Source: Citrobacter amalonaticus (GTDB taxonomy: Bacteria > Pseudomonadota > Gammaproteobacteria > Enterobacterales > Enterobacteriaceae). Taken from it: 64,000 nt of DNA. Numbering within the stretch: position 1 is the first letter of the stretch; each line of letters begins with the position of its first letter. This document shows, piece after piece, positions 35,437 to 43,319 of this stretch. The position numbers and the translations under genes were made by a program. The notes beneath the pieces were generated by a model. That model was not told the DNA's origin and made no database searches. It saw only the letters and a list, made by a program, of their open reading frames with translations. The DNA lies in contig NZ_PQMB01000003.1 in the NCBI RefSeq assembly GCF_002918555.1, positions 372,491-436,490 of the forward strand, written 5' to 3'.

Positions 35437-36255
35437 TCAGCTCATCACCTGCTGTAGTTCTTCTGCCATTACCCATAATGCGCGGTTAAGCTTGATGTCG
35501 CCGTCGATACCGTTTACTGCTCTCGTCCGACTACGTTTCCCCTGTGCTGAATGACCGGACAGACCTCCTTTACTCAGATTTTCCTGCAGGCGGTTGAAGA
35601 CACTCCACAGGTCATTCTGTTCATCCTGCCAGCGGCGGGCACTCAGCACCTGAGATTCGGTGACGGGCTGATGCTCTTCACCAAAACGGTACGTCAGGGC
35701 TGCTTTCGCCAGCGCCTGCTGCGCCGGAGGGGGCAGCAACAGAGACTGCATGGCATCTCGCTTCTCCTCCACCCGGTCAAATACCCCGAGCACTTCATAA
35801 GCACCTTCAATGACTTTCTCCACCACATCTCCTTTATGGGGCACCCGCACTTCACCCAATGACGTCCCGCAGACCAGGCCGTTACAGCAGACGCTGCGAA
35901 ACAGCCCCGGCAGCATCTGATAACTGCTGGAGCCGTCATGCGAGTTGAGCAGAATAATTTCCGGGACCTGCTGACCAGTAATTTGCCCTGCACGGCGTAA
36001 GCGCAGCATGTGTTTGGTGTGCTCCCGGCGACTCGGGTCAAGGACGCGAGTCTGGCAGGCAAAGAACGGCTGAAAACCTTCACGCTGCAGACTCTCCAGC
36101 AGTGTGATGGTGGGGATATAAGCATACCGCTCACTGCGGGAAGCATGTTTCTCTTCACCGAACACGCTGGGGGTATGCTGCATCAGTTCATCATGGGTTA
36201 AGGGGCGGTCGCGGCGGATCAGATTAACGCGACCAAAGCGGCTGGCTAATTTCAT
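35437..36255 (-). CDS. yfjQ: DUF932 protein (YfjQ/YafZ)
   Basis: A 272-residue protein: YAYIPTITLLESLQREGFQP, VPEIILLNSHDGSSSYQML and GLFRSVCCNGLVCG. These are the DUF932 motifs also found in phage LGT domain proteins. It is a steady part of CP4-57/CP4-6 islands with unknown role. A hairpin with ggccc/gggcc follows it near 35330. Confidence 0.88.
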   Translation of the reverse strand: MKLASRFGRVNLIRRDRPLTHDELMQHTPSVFGEEKHASRSERYAYIPTITLLESLQREGFQPFFACQTRVLDPSRREHTKHMLRLRRAGQITGQQVPEIILLNSHDGSSSYQMLPGLFRSVCCNGLVCGTSLGEVRVPHKGDVVEKVIEGAYEVLGVFDRVEEKRDAMQSLLLPPPAQQALAKAALTYRFGEEHQPVTESQVLSARRWQDEQNDLWSVFNRLQENLSKGGLSGHSAQGKRSRTRAVNGIDGDIKLNRALWVMAEELQQVMS

Positions 36256-36283
36256 GGGATTACCTTTATGGATGACATAAACG

Positions 36284-36311
36284 AAAAAGCCCTGCTCGTA
36301 TGAGCAGGGCT
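36284..36311 (-). terminator. Rho-independent terminator
   Basis: Read on the minus strand, AAGCCCTGCTC/GAGCAGGGCTT is followed by TTTTC. It lies 60 bases past the DUF4234-like gene and just upstream of yfjQ, so it separates the two. Confidence 0.85.
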
Positions 36312-36371
36312 TCAGAGGGGTGTATCAGGGAATCGCAGGATTCTTTAATGACAGCGAAAGTTACCGCGCGG

Positions 36372-36923
36372 TTACTTCGACTCTGTATTGGTTGGGTTAT
36401 TCTCCGCCGGTAAAGTGGCTTCAGCAGGCGCAGCGGTTAAGCCACCCTGGATAATTTTGTGTTTAGCAAAAGCCTCCGGCATCGCATTAATGCACCAGGT
36501 GATATAAAAGACATTGAAGATAATGACATAGAACACATTCATCTTCAGTTCGAACTTAAAGGTGTTCAGTACGTAGCTCTGAAGAGCCGAGCGTGCTTTA
36601 AAGGCCCAAATGATGTACATCACACCGCTGGCAATGGACAATACGCCGCCGAGCATGGCAATAGCGTCCATAGTCGAGTCATAACCATACATTCCCGGGT
36701 CGGTTGTGCCCATCAAACTGAGTTGGCGCGAAATACCGTAGCAGATGGCTATCCACAGCACGTAAAGGTCAGAGGAAAACGAGACTTTCGTGGTGTCGAT
36801 AATGATGCTTTGTTTACGGTAGAGCCACATCAGTGGATAGATACCGAAGGTGACGAAGGACAGTAAGACAAAATTCAGCGTTTTCGTGTTAAGACGAGCT
36901 CCGAGCGTGGTGATGTCGGTCAT
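36372..36923 (-). CDS. DUF4234-like membrane protein
   Basis: A 183-residue protein with about four hydrophobic segments. LNFVLLSFVTFGIYPLMWLY is the DUF4234-type signature, and a second half reads VFYVIIFNVFYITWCINAMP. The tail is polar. It is common in CP4-like islands beside YfjQ. Function is unknown; possibly a surface or stress-related inner-membrane protein. Confidence 0.75.
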   Translation of the reverse strand: MTDITTLGARLNTKTLNFVLLSFVTFGIYPLMWLYRKQSIIIDTTKVSFSSDLYVLWIAICYGISRQLSLMGTTDPGMYGYDSTMDAIAMLGGVLSIASGVMYIIWAFKARSALQSYVLNTFKFELKMNVFYVIIFNVFYITWCINAMPEAFAKHKIIQGGLTAAPAEATLPAENNPTNTESK

Positions 36924-36986
36924 AATTGATTTCCTTATTATTCGGGGGATTTATTCAGGAGGATAAATTTGTTGATAATGCGGGGC

Positions 36987-37442
36987 TTATGGAGCAGCAA
37001 ATCCAGAAATGCAGCCATCCGTCCCGAATTCAGGAATGACTCCAGAGGCACCCTGCAACGTAAAGACAGCAGCCTTCACACCATCCCCTGAAACAATCAC
37101 TTTTTTGCCTTTACGCAGTTGGTTCCAGCCAAAGCCAAAATTGTCTGAACCAACATGTGATTCACTGTCTCCCATCTCCACTTTTTCGTTATTGTCGATT
37201 TTCACTTCCAGCCGTTTTTCCGTATCGCTGCTAACCTGATTGCCATGAATATCGGTGAATATCACGGTGGCAGCGCGGGAAGCGGTATCCTCACAGGACA
37301 GATAAAGCGAGGACTGCCCCTTACCCAGAACGATAAATTCTGATACCCCTTGTCCCCAGCCTGAAGTCCACTTCTCAGTACTGCCGAAGCCGAAAGCGGC
37401 TGATGACATCAGTAATGCGGAAAGTACGATAATTTTTTTCAT
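36987..37442 (-). CDS. Secreted hypothetical protein (151 aa)
   Basis: It starts with a signal peptide (MKKIIVLSALLMSSAAFG, likely cut after residue 18). The mature part is beta-rich (SLYLSCEDTASRAATVIFTD, KKVIVSGDGVKAAVFTLQG), with two cysteines that could form a disulfide (SCED, DGCIS). No family is recognised. It is 63 bases upstream of the DUF4234-like gene and downstream of two tiny membrane proteins. Confidence 0.7.
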   Translation of the reverse strand: MKKIIVLSALLMSSAAFGFGSTEKWTSGWGQGVSEFIVLGKGQSSLYLSCEDTASRAATVIFTDIHGNQVSSDTEKRLEVKIDNNEKVEMGDSESHVGSDNFGFGWNQLRKGKKVIVSGDGVKAAVFTLQGASGVIPEFGTDGCISGFAAP

Positions 37443-37451
37443 ATAAACTCC

Positions 37452-37568
37452 TTACACGCCAAAGGTATCGACGAGGAAAATCATGGCGAACACGATGAAT
37501 ATCGTGAGCAGAACGTTGATGATGAAGCAGCGGAAGATTTTCCGTGCCAGTCGGTGTGGGAATGCCAT
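37452..37568 (-). CDS. Single-TM small protein (38 aa)
   Basis: ATG 37568 opens a 38-residue frame: a basic N-terminus (PHRLARKIFRC) then one hydrophobic helix (FIINVLLTIFIVFAMIFLVD). It lies eight bases after the 50-aa protein and nine bases before the secreted protein, suggesting translation from a shared mRNA. Too short for standard gene finders. Function unknown. Confidence 0.55.
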   Translation of the reverse strand: MAFPHRLARKIFRCFIINVLLTIFIVFAMIFLVDTFGV

Positions 37569-37576
37569 AGAGCCCC

Positions 37577-37729
37577 TCAGTCTCTGACGATGAGAAAGAA
37601 GAGCAACCCGGCAAGAATCGGGTCGATAATCATCGCGAGAATAAACCATCCCCAGAACGACCTTCCGGCCCCCTTAGCCAGAAAGCCCAGCACGACGGCC
37701 AGAAAAATCCATAACAAAACCAGTGGCAT
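37577..37729 (-). CDS. Two-TM small protein (50 aa)
   Basis: ATG 37729 is preceded by AAGGAGATGAC, a near-perfect ribosome site. The 50 residues form two helices (LVLLWIFLAVVLGFLAKG and WGWFILAMIIDPILAGLLFF), in a helical-hairpin layout. It heads the run of small membrane and secreted proteins ending at 36372. Function unknown; the strong ribosome site supports real expression. Confidence 0.65.
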   Translation of the reverse strand: MPLVLLWIFLAVVLGFLAKGAGRSFWGWFILAMIIDPILAGLLFFLIVRD

Positions 37730-37909
37730 GTCATCTCCTTATAATGTTTGGATGTGTGTATCCATATCTGTTTTATTTCAATCAGATAGCAGCATTTCAG
37801 CTCAAGTTTATAACCCGATTGAATGAAGGGATAATGAATAAAACCGATCGGAACGATCGACGAAATCGATCATGAATAAACAAAAATATTTATCGTTGGA
37901 CGTGAAAAA

Positions 37910-38797
37910 CTAATCGAAGAAGAAGGACCACACGCTGCGGGCAATATGAGCGACGGTATGCGTAACTGCCTGCAGAGTCTTACGGGCAATCAGTGGCAGT
38001 GGTGCATTGTCAATAACGCGGTCAAGTGTATCGACGACGGCGTCACTAAAGCCGCTGTGGGCGGTTTCCCGGACGGGCGCGGAGTGATATGACTGATGCA
38101 GATGGGGCAGCAGCGGGCTGCGTGCCTGCTTTGGGAGGCGGTTTATCATTTGCTCCACGATACGAGCCAGGTGATAGCGCCCTTTTACGGATACAGGAAT
38201 AATTACGTCATTCTGTATACCCAACTGGCTGGCAACAGCCTGCTGTTTACGTTTGATATTCTCAAGCTGAGTGGACGATGGCGTGGCTGAGTGCCAGTTC
38301 CATCGTTCGGAAGGCTCCACTTTATCCACCTGATTGAGTATCCAGAGCACCGACGGCATGGTGCTGCCGCACTGCGCCAGGATTGCCTGATAAAATTGCT
38401 CTTCCACAGAGAAGGCCCGGTCATCCGCTTTTAGCACCCACAGCACCATATCCAGTTTCGGGAGTTGTTCCTGATAGAGCTCGCGGTATTCTTTATCCCG
38501 GCTCTGACTCTCGCCCACACCAGGCAGATCCACCAGCGTGAGATAATGTTGCCCAAATCGCAGACGTACGCGCTGTGGTTCACGGGTACAGGCTTCCACG
38601 GCATTAACGGCACAGATTTCACTGCGGAACAGGGCGTTGCAGAGGCTGCTCTTACCGACACCTGTTTTACCCATAATGCCAATGACGGGTTCGTAAGTAA
38701 TTAACTGACTCAGTTCCTTCATCAGGGTGTGACGTAATACCCGGGGATAGCGACGTAAATGGCGACGGATAATCTGATATCCGGAAGGCTGTTTCAT
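37910..38797 (-). CDS. yfjP: YfjP/YeeP/YkfA-family GTPase
   Basis: About 295 residues of the Era-like 50S GTPase family: G1 GIMGKTGVGKSSL, G3 VDLPGVGES, G4 LNQVDKVE. Start ATG 38797 (MKQPSGYQ) is chosen. The C-terminus is Arg/Thr-rich and ends WSFFFD. Its last 40 bases plus the downstream sequence are duplicated in the relic at 22924-23043. Cellular role is unknown. Confidence 0.9.
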   Translation of the reverse strand: MKQPSGYQIIRRHLRRYPRVLRHTLMKELSQLITYEPVIGIMGKTGVGKSSLCNALFRSEICAVNAVEACTREPQRVRLRFGQHYLTLVDLPGVGESQSRDKEYRELYQEQLPKLDMVLWVLKADDRAFSVEEQFYQAILAQCGSTMPSVLWILNQVDKVEPSERWNWHSATPSSTQLENIKRKQQAVASQLGIQNDVIIPVSVKGRYHLARIVEQMINRLPKQARSPLLPHLHQSYHSAPVRETAHSGFSDAVVDTLDRVIDNAPLPLIARKTLQAVTHTVAHIARSVWSFFFD

Positions 38798-38820
38798 TGA
38801 ACACTCCTCAGAAATGAAAC

Positions 38821-38842
38821 AGGCCATCCCAGAGGATGGCCT
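38821..38842 (-). terminator. Stem-loop between the Gp2-like and yfjP genes
   Basis: aggccatcc/ggatggcct with a four-base loop. On the minus strand GTTTCATTTC follows, a weak T-rich tail, so it probably reduces readthrough from the Gp2-like gene into yfjP. Confidence 0.55.
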
Positions 38843-38894
38843 GATGAACGATATGCGCTGTTACTCAATGAGATAATATATATCTGAGATTTTT

Positions 38895-39563
38895 TTAATG
38901 TTTACGTTTCAGCGCTGAACCTCCCCATGCTCTGACTCCGGGGATCGACCTCACTCTACGCTGGAGTGTCCCCAGATAGAGAAGAAACTCGTCGGGATTA
39001 TCGGTGTTGTACCGAAAGGCAGATATTCCGCCACATAAATCCTCATTGATGAATGAGCCTTCCTGTACCTTTTCACAACAGGCCAGACGGGGATGCTTTC
39101 CCCTGCAGTACTGAATATTGCCCAGCTCGGTATTGTAATTAATGACTACCGGATAATCACTCCAGCCTCCCTCACGAGCCGCCTTTGCAACCGAACGGAC
39201 CCATAACTCACTCAAACATTTCGCGATATCGCTGGCACTGGCATCCCCAGGAATGTAAAACAGTGCGTAAATGTAGGGGCGATTTACCCGTTTTTCGTTA
39301 CATATCAGCCATGAATATCCAGCGACGCACTTCCCGTATTTAAGCACCCGCATGTGATTCAGAAAATGCTTCAGTGCCAGATGAGTCTTCCTGGCATGCT
39401 CTCTGGCGCTGTCTTCTGAATACGTGCTCCCCCTGTTGGATTGGGTGATCACAAACGAGAATTTCAGGGCTCTGACCGCGCCTCCGGCAGAGAGATTCCG
39501 GAATAATTCCTTAAAGGATTTTTCAATGTTTTTCGCCCGGCGAGAGGAGTAGTAACTGTTCAT
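38895..39563 (-). CDS. Inovirus Gp2-like protein (minus-strand copy)
   Basis: About 222 residues from ATG 39563 (MNSYYSSRRAK). VRALKFSFVITQSNRGSTYS, KCVAGYSWLICNEKR and YIYALFYIPG fit the replication-initiator-derived inovirus Gp2 / YagK-YfjJ group, in which RVDFxY and GYxWxxE strands recur. It is divergent from the plus-strand Gp2-like gene and weakly similar to it. Short TGTATGT repeats lie just before its start, a possible operator. It may be a satellite-type replication or repressor protein. Confidence 0.6.
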   Translation of the reverse strand: MNSYYSSRRAKNIEKSFKELFRNLSAGGAVRALKFSFVITQSNRGSTYSEDSAREHARKTHLALKHFLNHMRVLKYGKCVAGYSWLICNEKRVNRPYIYALFYIPGDASASDIAKCLSELWVRSVAKAAREGGWSDYPVVINYNTELGNIQYCRGKHPRLACCEKVQEGSFINEDLCGGISAFRYNTDNPDEFLLYLGTLQRRVRSIPGVRAWGGSALKRKH

Positions 39564-39932
39564 TTTGAAAACATACAAGTTATGTAAATTGACATACATG
39601 TTATAGCTAAATCATTATGAGTCAATGCCTTAGGCAATGGCATCGGCTGTGTGAAAAACCCACATATTAAGTGACTTAACCGCAGGACGGTTATGCCTGC
39701 ACTGAGCCCTGAAACAACGATGTCTGTAGCGTCTGGATGGGGGATCACACCAGAACGGCAAACGTTGGATTAAGGAATAAAATGATATTTTATAGAGAAG
39801 CACTTTCATAACGTCCCCCTTCCATCTCTCCCCCAGAAAACAATCTCAACTGCTTCACGATCCCCATCCTCGTTTCAAAACTAACGCCAGTATCTATTCC
39901 CATGACGATATCACCCACATGGAGATTCAGAC
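39564..39932. other. Divergent control region between the two Gp2-like genes
   Basis: No gene longer than about ten codons. acataCAAGTTATGT and TGACATACATG near 39568-39601 give repeated TGTATGT/ACATACA boxes, and aaccgcaggacggtt (39679-39693) forms a small stem. Promoters for both divergent transcripts must lie here. Confidence 0.45.
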
Positions 39933-40547
39933 ATGGCTTATCACGACATTACCGACATCAACTTTAATCATGCTCAGCACCGTCCCCTGCAACGTAAATT
40001 GCATCATCACCAGAACCAGTTATTTGAGCGTTACTCAAAGCTGCTGATGTTACGGGTGGACTTCTCCTACCGACTGAACAGTGACTCACATCGTGAGGGA
40101 GACATTCACGCCGCAGTAGCGGACATGACGCTACTGCTACAGCAAAGCCAGGACATCAAAGGGCTGGTGGGTTACGCATGGGTTCTGGAGCATACCGGAC
40201 AGCATAGTTATCACATTCACGCTGCGTTTTACCTGAATGGCCAGAAGCATCGTCAGGCGTGGACGGTCTTTGAAGCGCTAAGTAATACCTGGAAGTATGT
40301 AACCTGGGATGAGGGGCATGCGTATCGCTGCAAACCCGAGGAGCATTATCGCGTGAGGGGTGAACGGGTGACGGCCCATGACGATACCAGGGGGCGTAAG
40401 GGAATGCAGTACATTCTGAGCTACCTCAGTAAACAGGCCCAGAAAAACCGGGGGGTTATTTACCAGTTGAGTGAGATTCCTGCTGCACCAGCCGCTGGCA
40501 GACGGCGAAACGCCAGCCAGGCTCCCGTTCAAAAATTACGGCAGTGA
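39933..40547 (+). CDS. Inovirus Gp2 / YagK-YfjJ family protein
   Basis: A 204-residue protein: DITDINFNHAQHRPLQRKLH, LMLRVDFSYRLNSDSHREGD, LVGYAWVLEHTGQHSYHIHA and GMQYILSYLSKQAQKNRG. His-hydrophobic-His (YHIHAAF) resembles the HUH-type replication motif from which the family descends. It leads the plus-strand operon with AlpA, as in CP4-57. Its role in island replication or excision is inferred. Confidence 0.8.
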   Translation: MAYHDITDINFNHAQHRPLQRKLHHHQNQLFERYSKLLMLRVDFSYRLNSDSHREGDIHAAVADMTLLLQQSQDIKGLVGYAWVLEHTGQHSYHIHAAFYLNGQKHRQAWTVFEALSNTWKYVTWDEGHAYRCKPEEHYRVRGERVTAHDDTRGRKGMQYILSYLSKQAQKNRGVIYQLSEIPAAPAAGRRRNASQAPVQKLRQ

Positions 40548-40619
40548 GTCATTGTTTGAAGAACGTTCGGTATCTCATCACACGAACGTCTTCTCCCTTA
40601 CCTCTGACGGAGAAAAACG

Positions 40620-40826
40620 ATGACCACCCCAACCAGTATTCTCAGCGATAAGTTAGTCGATATGGCCTTTATCACTCAGCTTACCGGCTTAACCGACAAA
40701 TGGTTCTACAAGCTTATTCAGGATGGGATATTCCCTAAGCCTATCAAACTCGGACGAAGCTCCCGCTGGCTACAGAGCGAAGTGGAAGCCTGGTTACAGC
40801 AACGCATTGCAGAGTCACGGGGCTGA
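40620..40826 (+). CDS. alpA: AlpA-family transcriptional regulator
   Basis: A 68-residue MerR-like HTH protein: LVDMAFITQLTGLTDKWFYK, LIQDGIFPKPIKLGRSSRW and SEVEAWLQQRI. AlpA activates the island integrase gene and so excision in CP4-57. Here no integrase remains in the island, so its original target is missing. It follows the Gp2-like gene by 72 bases. Confidence 0.9.
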   Translation: MTTPTSILSDKLVDMAFITQLTGLTDKWFYKLIQDGIFPKPIKLGRSSRWLQSEVEAWLQQRIAESRG

Positions 40827-40955
40827 ACACGCACGACGAAGAAACATAACCGCAGGACATGGCAGGCTCCGGTACGCTGGATTTGTCTGCAGTGCCATCG
40901 ACAATACTGCGGGGAGCGCATGTGTCCGTTCTGCTACAGTATGGTCAAGTTATAG
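40827..40955 (+). other. Open frame continuing in-frame past the alpA stop, encoding a Cys-rich zinc-ribbon
   Basis: Immediately after the alpA TGA, in the same frame, 42 sense codons run to TAG 40953-40955. They encode TRTTKKHNRRTWQAPVRW then ICLQCHRQYCGERMCPFC, a CxxC-x4-C-x4-CxxC cluster. No ATG precedes the cysteines. This is either a non-ATG small gene, a readthrough extension of AlpA, or a decayed fusion. Confidence 0.45.
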
Positions 40956-41095
40956 CCGCCGCAGCTAACTGAGTCATCCCCCTCAGCATCACCCACTCAT
41001 ACACTTAAATCTATACCCCGCCTGATACCAGCATGACGGTGCCCATACCGGGACGGTCTATGCCTGTGTGTCATATGACGGAGAGGACTATTACT

Positions 41096-41434
41096 ATGTA
41101 CCCAAAATCATTTCTTGCCCTCAATAACGCTGGTCGCCTGACCGGTGCCAGAACCGCACTACGCTCTCCTGACGAACAATACACCTGCCAACACTGCGGC
41201 AGTATTCTGGTGCTGCACGTTGACGCTGAGCGCCCGTGGTTTGCGCATACCGATGCTGCACTCACTGAGCGAGGCACGCAAGGTTGCCCTTACGTTCACC
41301 CTGCGGCTGATGAAATTCAGTTGATACGCGAGCTACGTCGTTACGTACCCAATGCGAAGCCGGTGGTCAGTCATGCAGATCAATACGCCAGTGAATATCA
41401 CGCTTACGGAGATGAGGAGGTCATATGCTCCTGA
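41096..41434 (+). CDS. Putative zinc-ribbon protein, first of three (112 aa)
   Basis: Start ATG 41096 (MYPKSFLALNN). YTCQHCGSILVLHVDAERPW is followed by FAHTDAALTE and RGTQGCPYVHPAADE. The layout (CxxC, a strand pair, then W-F-x-H) is like the N-terminal zinc ribbon of CoiA-type proteins and is repeated in the next two genes. It ends with a ten-base overlap with the next start. Function unknown; common downstream of AlpA in CP4-like islands. Confidence 0.75.
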   Translation: MYPKSFLALNNAGRLTGARTALRSPDEQYTCQHCGSILVLHVDAERPWFAHTDAALTERGTQGCPYVHPAADEIQLIRELRRYVPNAKPVVSHADQYASEYHAYGDEEVICS

Positions 41435-41889
41435 TGCCATGCTATTGGGCTCTGAATACCAGAGGTGAGCACACAGGCAGCAGAAGCGCGGCCAGCCAGC
41501 CTGAAGAAAGCTGGACATGCCCGTCCTGCGGATGTCGTTTGGTACTGCATTCTGATAACCCTGGCATTCGCGCCTGGTTTGAACACGACCAACGGTCAGT
41601 GGGGAATGATGTACTGAGGCAGTGCAAGTATCGGGACGACTTTGCCACATTGCCGGGAGACTGGCACACAAGGTTTATATTCACCTTCTTTCCTCTGGAT
41701 GCCTCTGCGCCTGTGGAGGCCTGGTATTGCGTCTGGTGTGGGCATCACTATGCGGGAGAGAAGCACTGTGCGGGCTGTAACACCGGTATCTACAGCATCG
41801 AAGAAACCGCCTGGCGAGAGAATTATACCAGTCCTGTTGATAGTCTGGGTGACCTGCGTTCACTCCCTCGTGTGTCAGGAGGCCGGTAA
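41425..41889 (+). CDS. Putative zinc-ribbon protein, second of three (154 aa)
   Basis: ATG 41425 has GAGGAGGTCAT before it. The N-terminal half, YWALNTRGEHTGSRSAASQP, then WTCPSCGCRLVLHSDN and RAWFEHDQRS, mirrors the previous gene. A second ribbon follows: WYCVWCGHHYAGEKHCAGC. So this copy carries two zinc sites. It is translationally coupled to its neighbours on both sides. Confidence 0.75.
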   Translation: MLLMPCYWALNTRGEHTGSRSAASQPEESWTCPSCGCRLVLHSDNPGIRAWFEHDQRSVGNDVLRQCKYRDDFATLPGDWHTRFIFTFFPLDASAPVEAWYCVWCGHHYAGEKHCAGCNTGIYSIEETAWRENYTSPVDSLGDLRSLPRVSGGR

Positions 41890-41890
41890 A

Positions 41891-42151
41891 ATGGCTATAA
41901 AATTCCGACCAACAGCACATGTGATTACTGCCGATGGTGAGTGGGTGGCGGTTGATGAGCTTTCTTATCTGCACGCCAGGCCGTTGCGCTGCGGCTCCTG
42001 CCACATACACGTGCTTGTCACACGAGATAGCAACGGGGCGTATGAGCTGATTCATCGGCCGCGGTCTGAGATAGGTAGAAGACTGCTCAGGCGCTGTCGT
42101 TACGGCAACCCCGTATCGGCGTCACGACGTTTTGAATTCAGAGAACTCTGA
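41891..42151 (+). CDS. Putative zinc-ribbon protein, third of three (86 aa)
   Basis: ATG 41891 follows the previous stop by one base with AGGAGGCCGG upstream. LRCGSCHIHVLVTRDSNGAY, then ELIHRPRSE and RRLLRRCRYGN keep the CxxC, His and late Cys of the first two but in a shorter frame. It is the last gene of the island operon; the next 245 bases hold no supported gene. Confidence 0.7.
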   Translation: MAIKFRPTAHVITADGEWVAVDELSYLHARPLRCGSCHIHVLVTRDSNGAYELIHRPRSEIGRRLLRRCRYGNPVSASRRFEFREL

Positions 42152-42396
42152 CTCAGTCATTCGTTTGATAGTAGATTAACCCGCCCTAACTAGACGCTCC
42201 CGATCTATAGCGACGCCAGTCTAAATATCAATGTAATTGGATGGCGGTGAAACACAAGGGCACACTCAAGGTCAGTCCAACATTAGGACAGATTTGTCTA
42301 CGGGCTCGGGGGCACTCCAAATGTTTACGGATAGTGCCAACTACACCAGTGGCACATCCGTTTCCGCATCCTGTCGACGCATTTAATAAAAGCACA

Positions 42397-43047
42397 TCAA
42401 CGGGCCAGCACTTTATAAGTAAACTCGGTGAAGTAATCGTTGACGTTTTTCGAGGCGCTGGCGGCGAGTTCTTCATCGCCATGACAGATATTGCGCAGCA
42501 TTACAGCGTTCAGTTGTGATGCTTTCACCAGCTCATGCTGATTGCTGGCGCTAAGCTGAGCAAACCAGAAGCGGCTGGAAAGCCCCTGTAGTGGCGAAAG
42601 ACACGGCTGCAGGTATTCATTCTCTGCTGCCAGGCCAATCAACGCATAGGCTTGCTTGAGTAATGCGCCAAACTGACGCATATGTGAAATATCGTGAATC
42701 GCCTCAAATGATTCCGCCAGTTGCAGCATTTCCTTCTTCTGCTGATGCGTACCGCGCCGGGTTGCCAGACGCACGGCGAACTCTCCCACGCAGCGGCGCA
42801 GTTCCAACACTTTGAGCTGTACCTCAACAGAAATGGCAGGGATAAAAACGCCTTTATACGGATAAATCTCCACCAGCCGGTCATTTGCCAGACGCTGTAA
42901 CGCTTCCCTCACCGGGCTACGCCCAAAGCCCGTCAGCTCCATAAGCTGCGCTTCGGACACCATCGAACCTGGCGCAAGATCCTGAAAAATAATCATGCTT
43001 TCAATGGCTTCATAGGCCTGGTTCATTTTATTGACGGGCGGATTCAT
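42397..43047 (-). CDS. GntR-family regulator, FCD type (first)
   Basis: A 216-residue protein: an N-terminal winged HTH (PGSMVSEAQLMELTGFGRSP, VREALQRLANDRLVEIYP) and an all-helical FCD-like ligand domain (LRRCVGEFAVRLATRRG). GGGAGAACGTC lies before ATG 43047. It is divergent from the SDR-led operon, which it presumably represses, and it marks the border between island and catabolic DNA. Confidence 0.88.
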   Translation of the reverse strand: MNPPVNKMNQAYEAIESMIIFQDLAPGSMVSEAQLMELTGFGRSPVREALQRLANDRLVEIYPYKGVFIPAISVEVQLKVLELRRCVGEFAVRLATRRGTHQQKKEMLQLAESFEAIHDISHMRQFGALLKQAYALIGLAAENEYLQPCLSPLQGLSSRFWFAQLSASNQHELVKASQLNAVMLRNICHGDEELAASASKNVNDYFTEFTYKVLAR

Positions 43048-43210
43048 GACGTTCTCCCTGCTGAGTTGTGGGCATTATCCCTCTAACGCAACAAAAATGA
43101 AAATTAGAAATTCTCTGTTAATTAGACAGTTACGACAAAATTTGTGATCTCCATCGTAATTAACCCAACAGATGATGGATGTTTTTTCTGCAAAGTGCAA
43201 ATCTAATAAC

Positions 43211-43228
43211 CAACTAATATATCAGTTG
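43211..43228. promoter_or_regulatory. Palindrome in the GntR1/SDR intergenic region
   Basis: caactaatatatcagttg has five-base arms in mirror symmetry around an eight-base centre. It lies about 90 bases before the SDR start. A GntR operator is likely by position; the sequence differs from the GntR2 sites at 50913 and 51029. Confidence 0.45.
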
Positions 43229-43319
43229 TTGATTAAGTGATTGAGATATCGTCAACACAGGATGCTACTGCGGCTCTACACATTGCCGTCGCGTGTTGCA
43301 CACTTAAAAGGAGAAGGTC

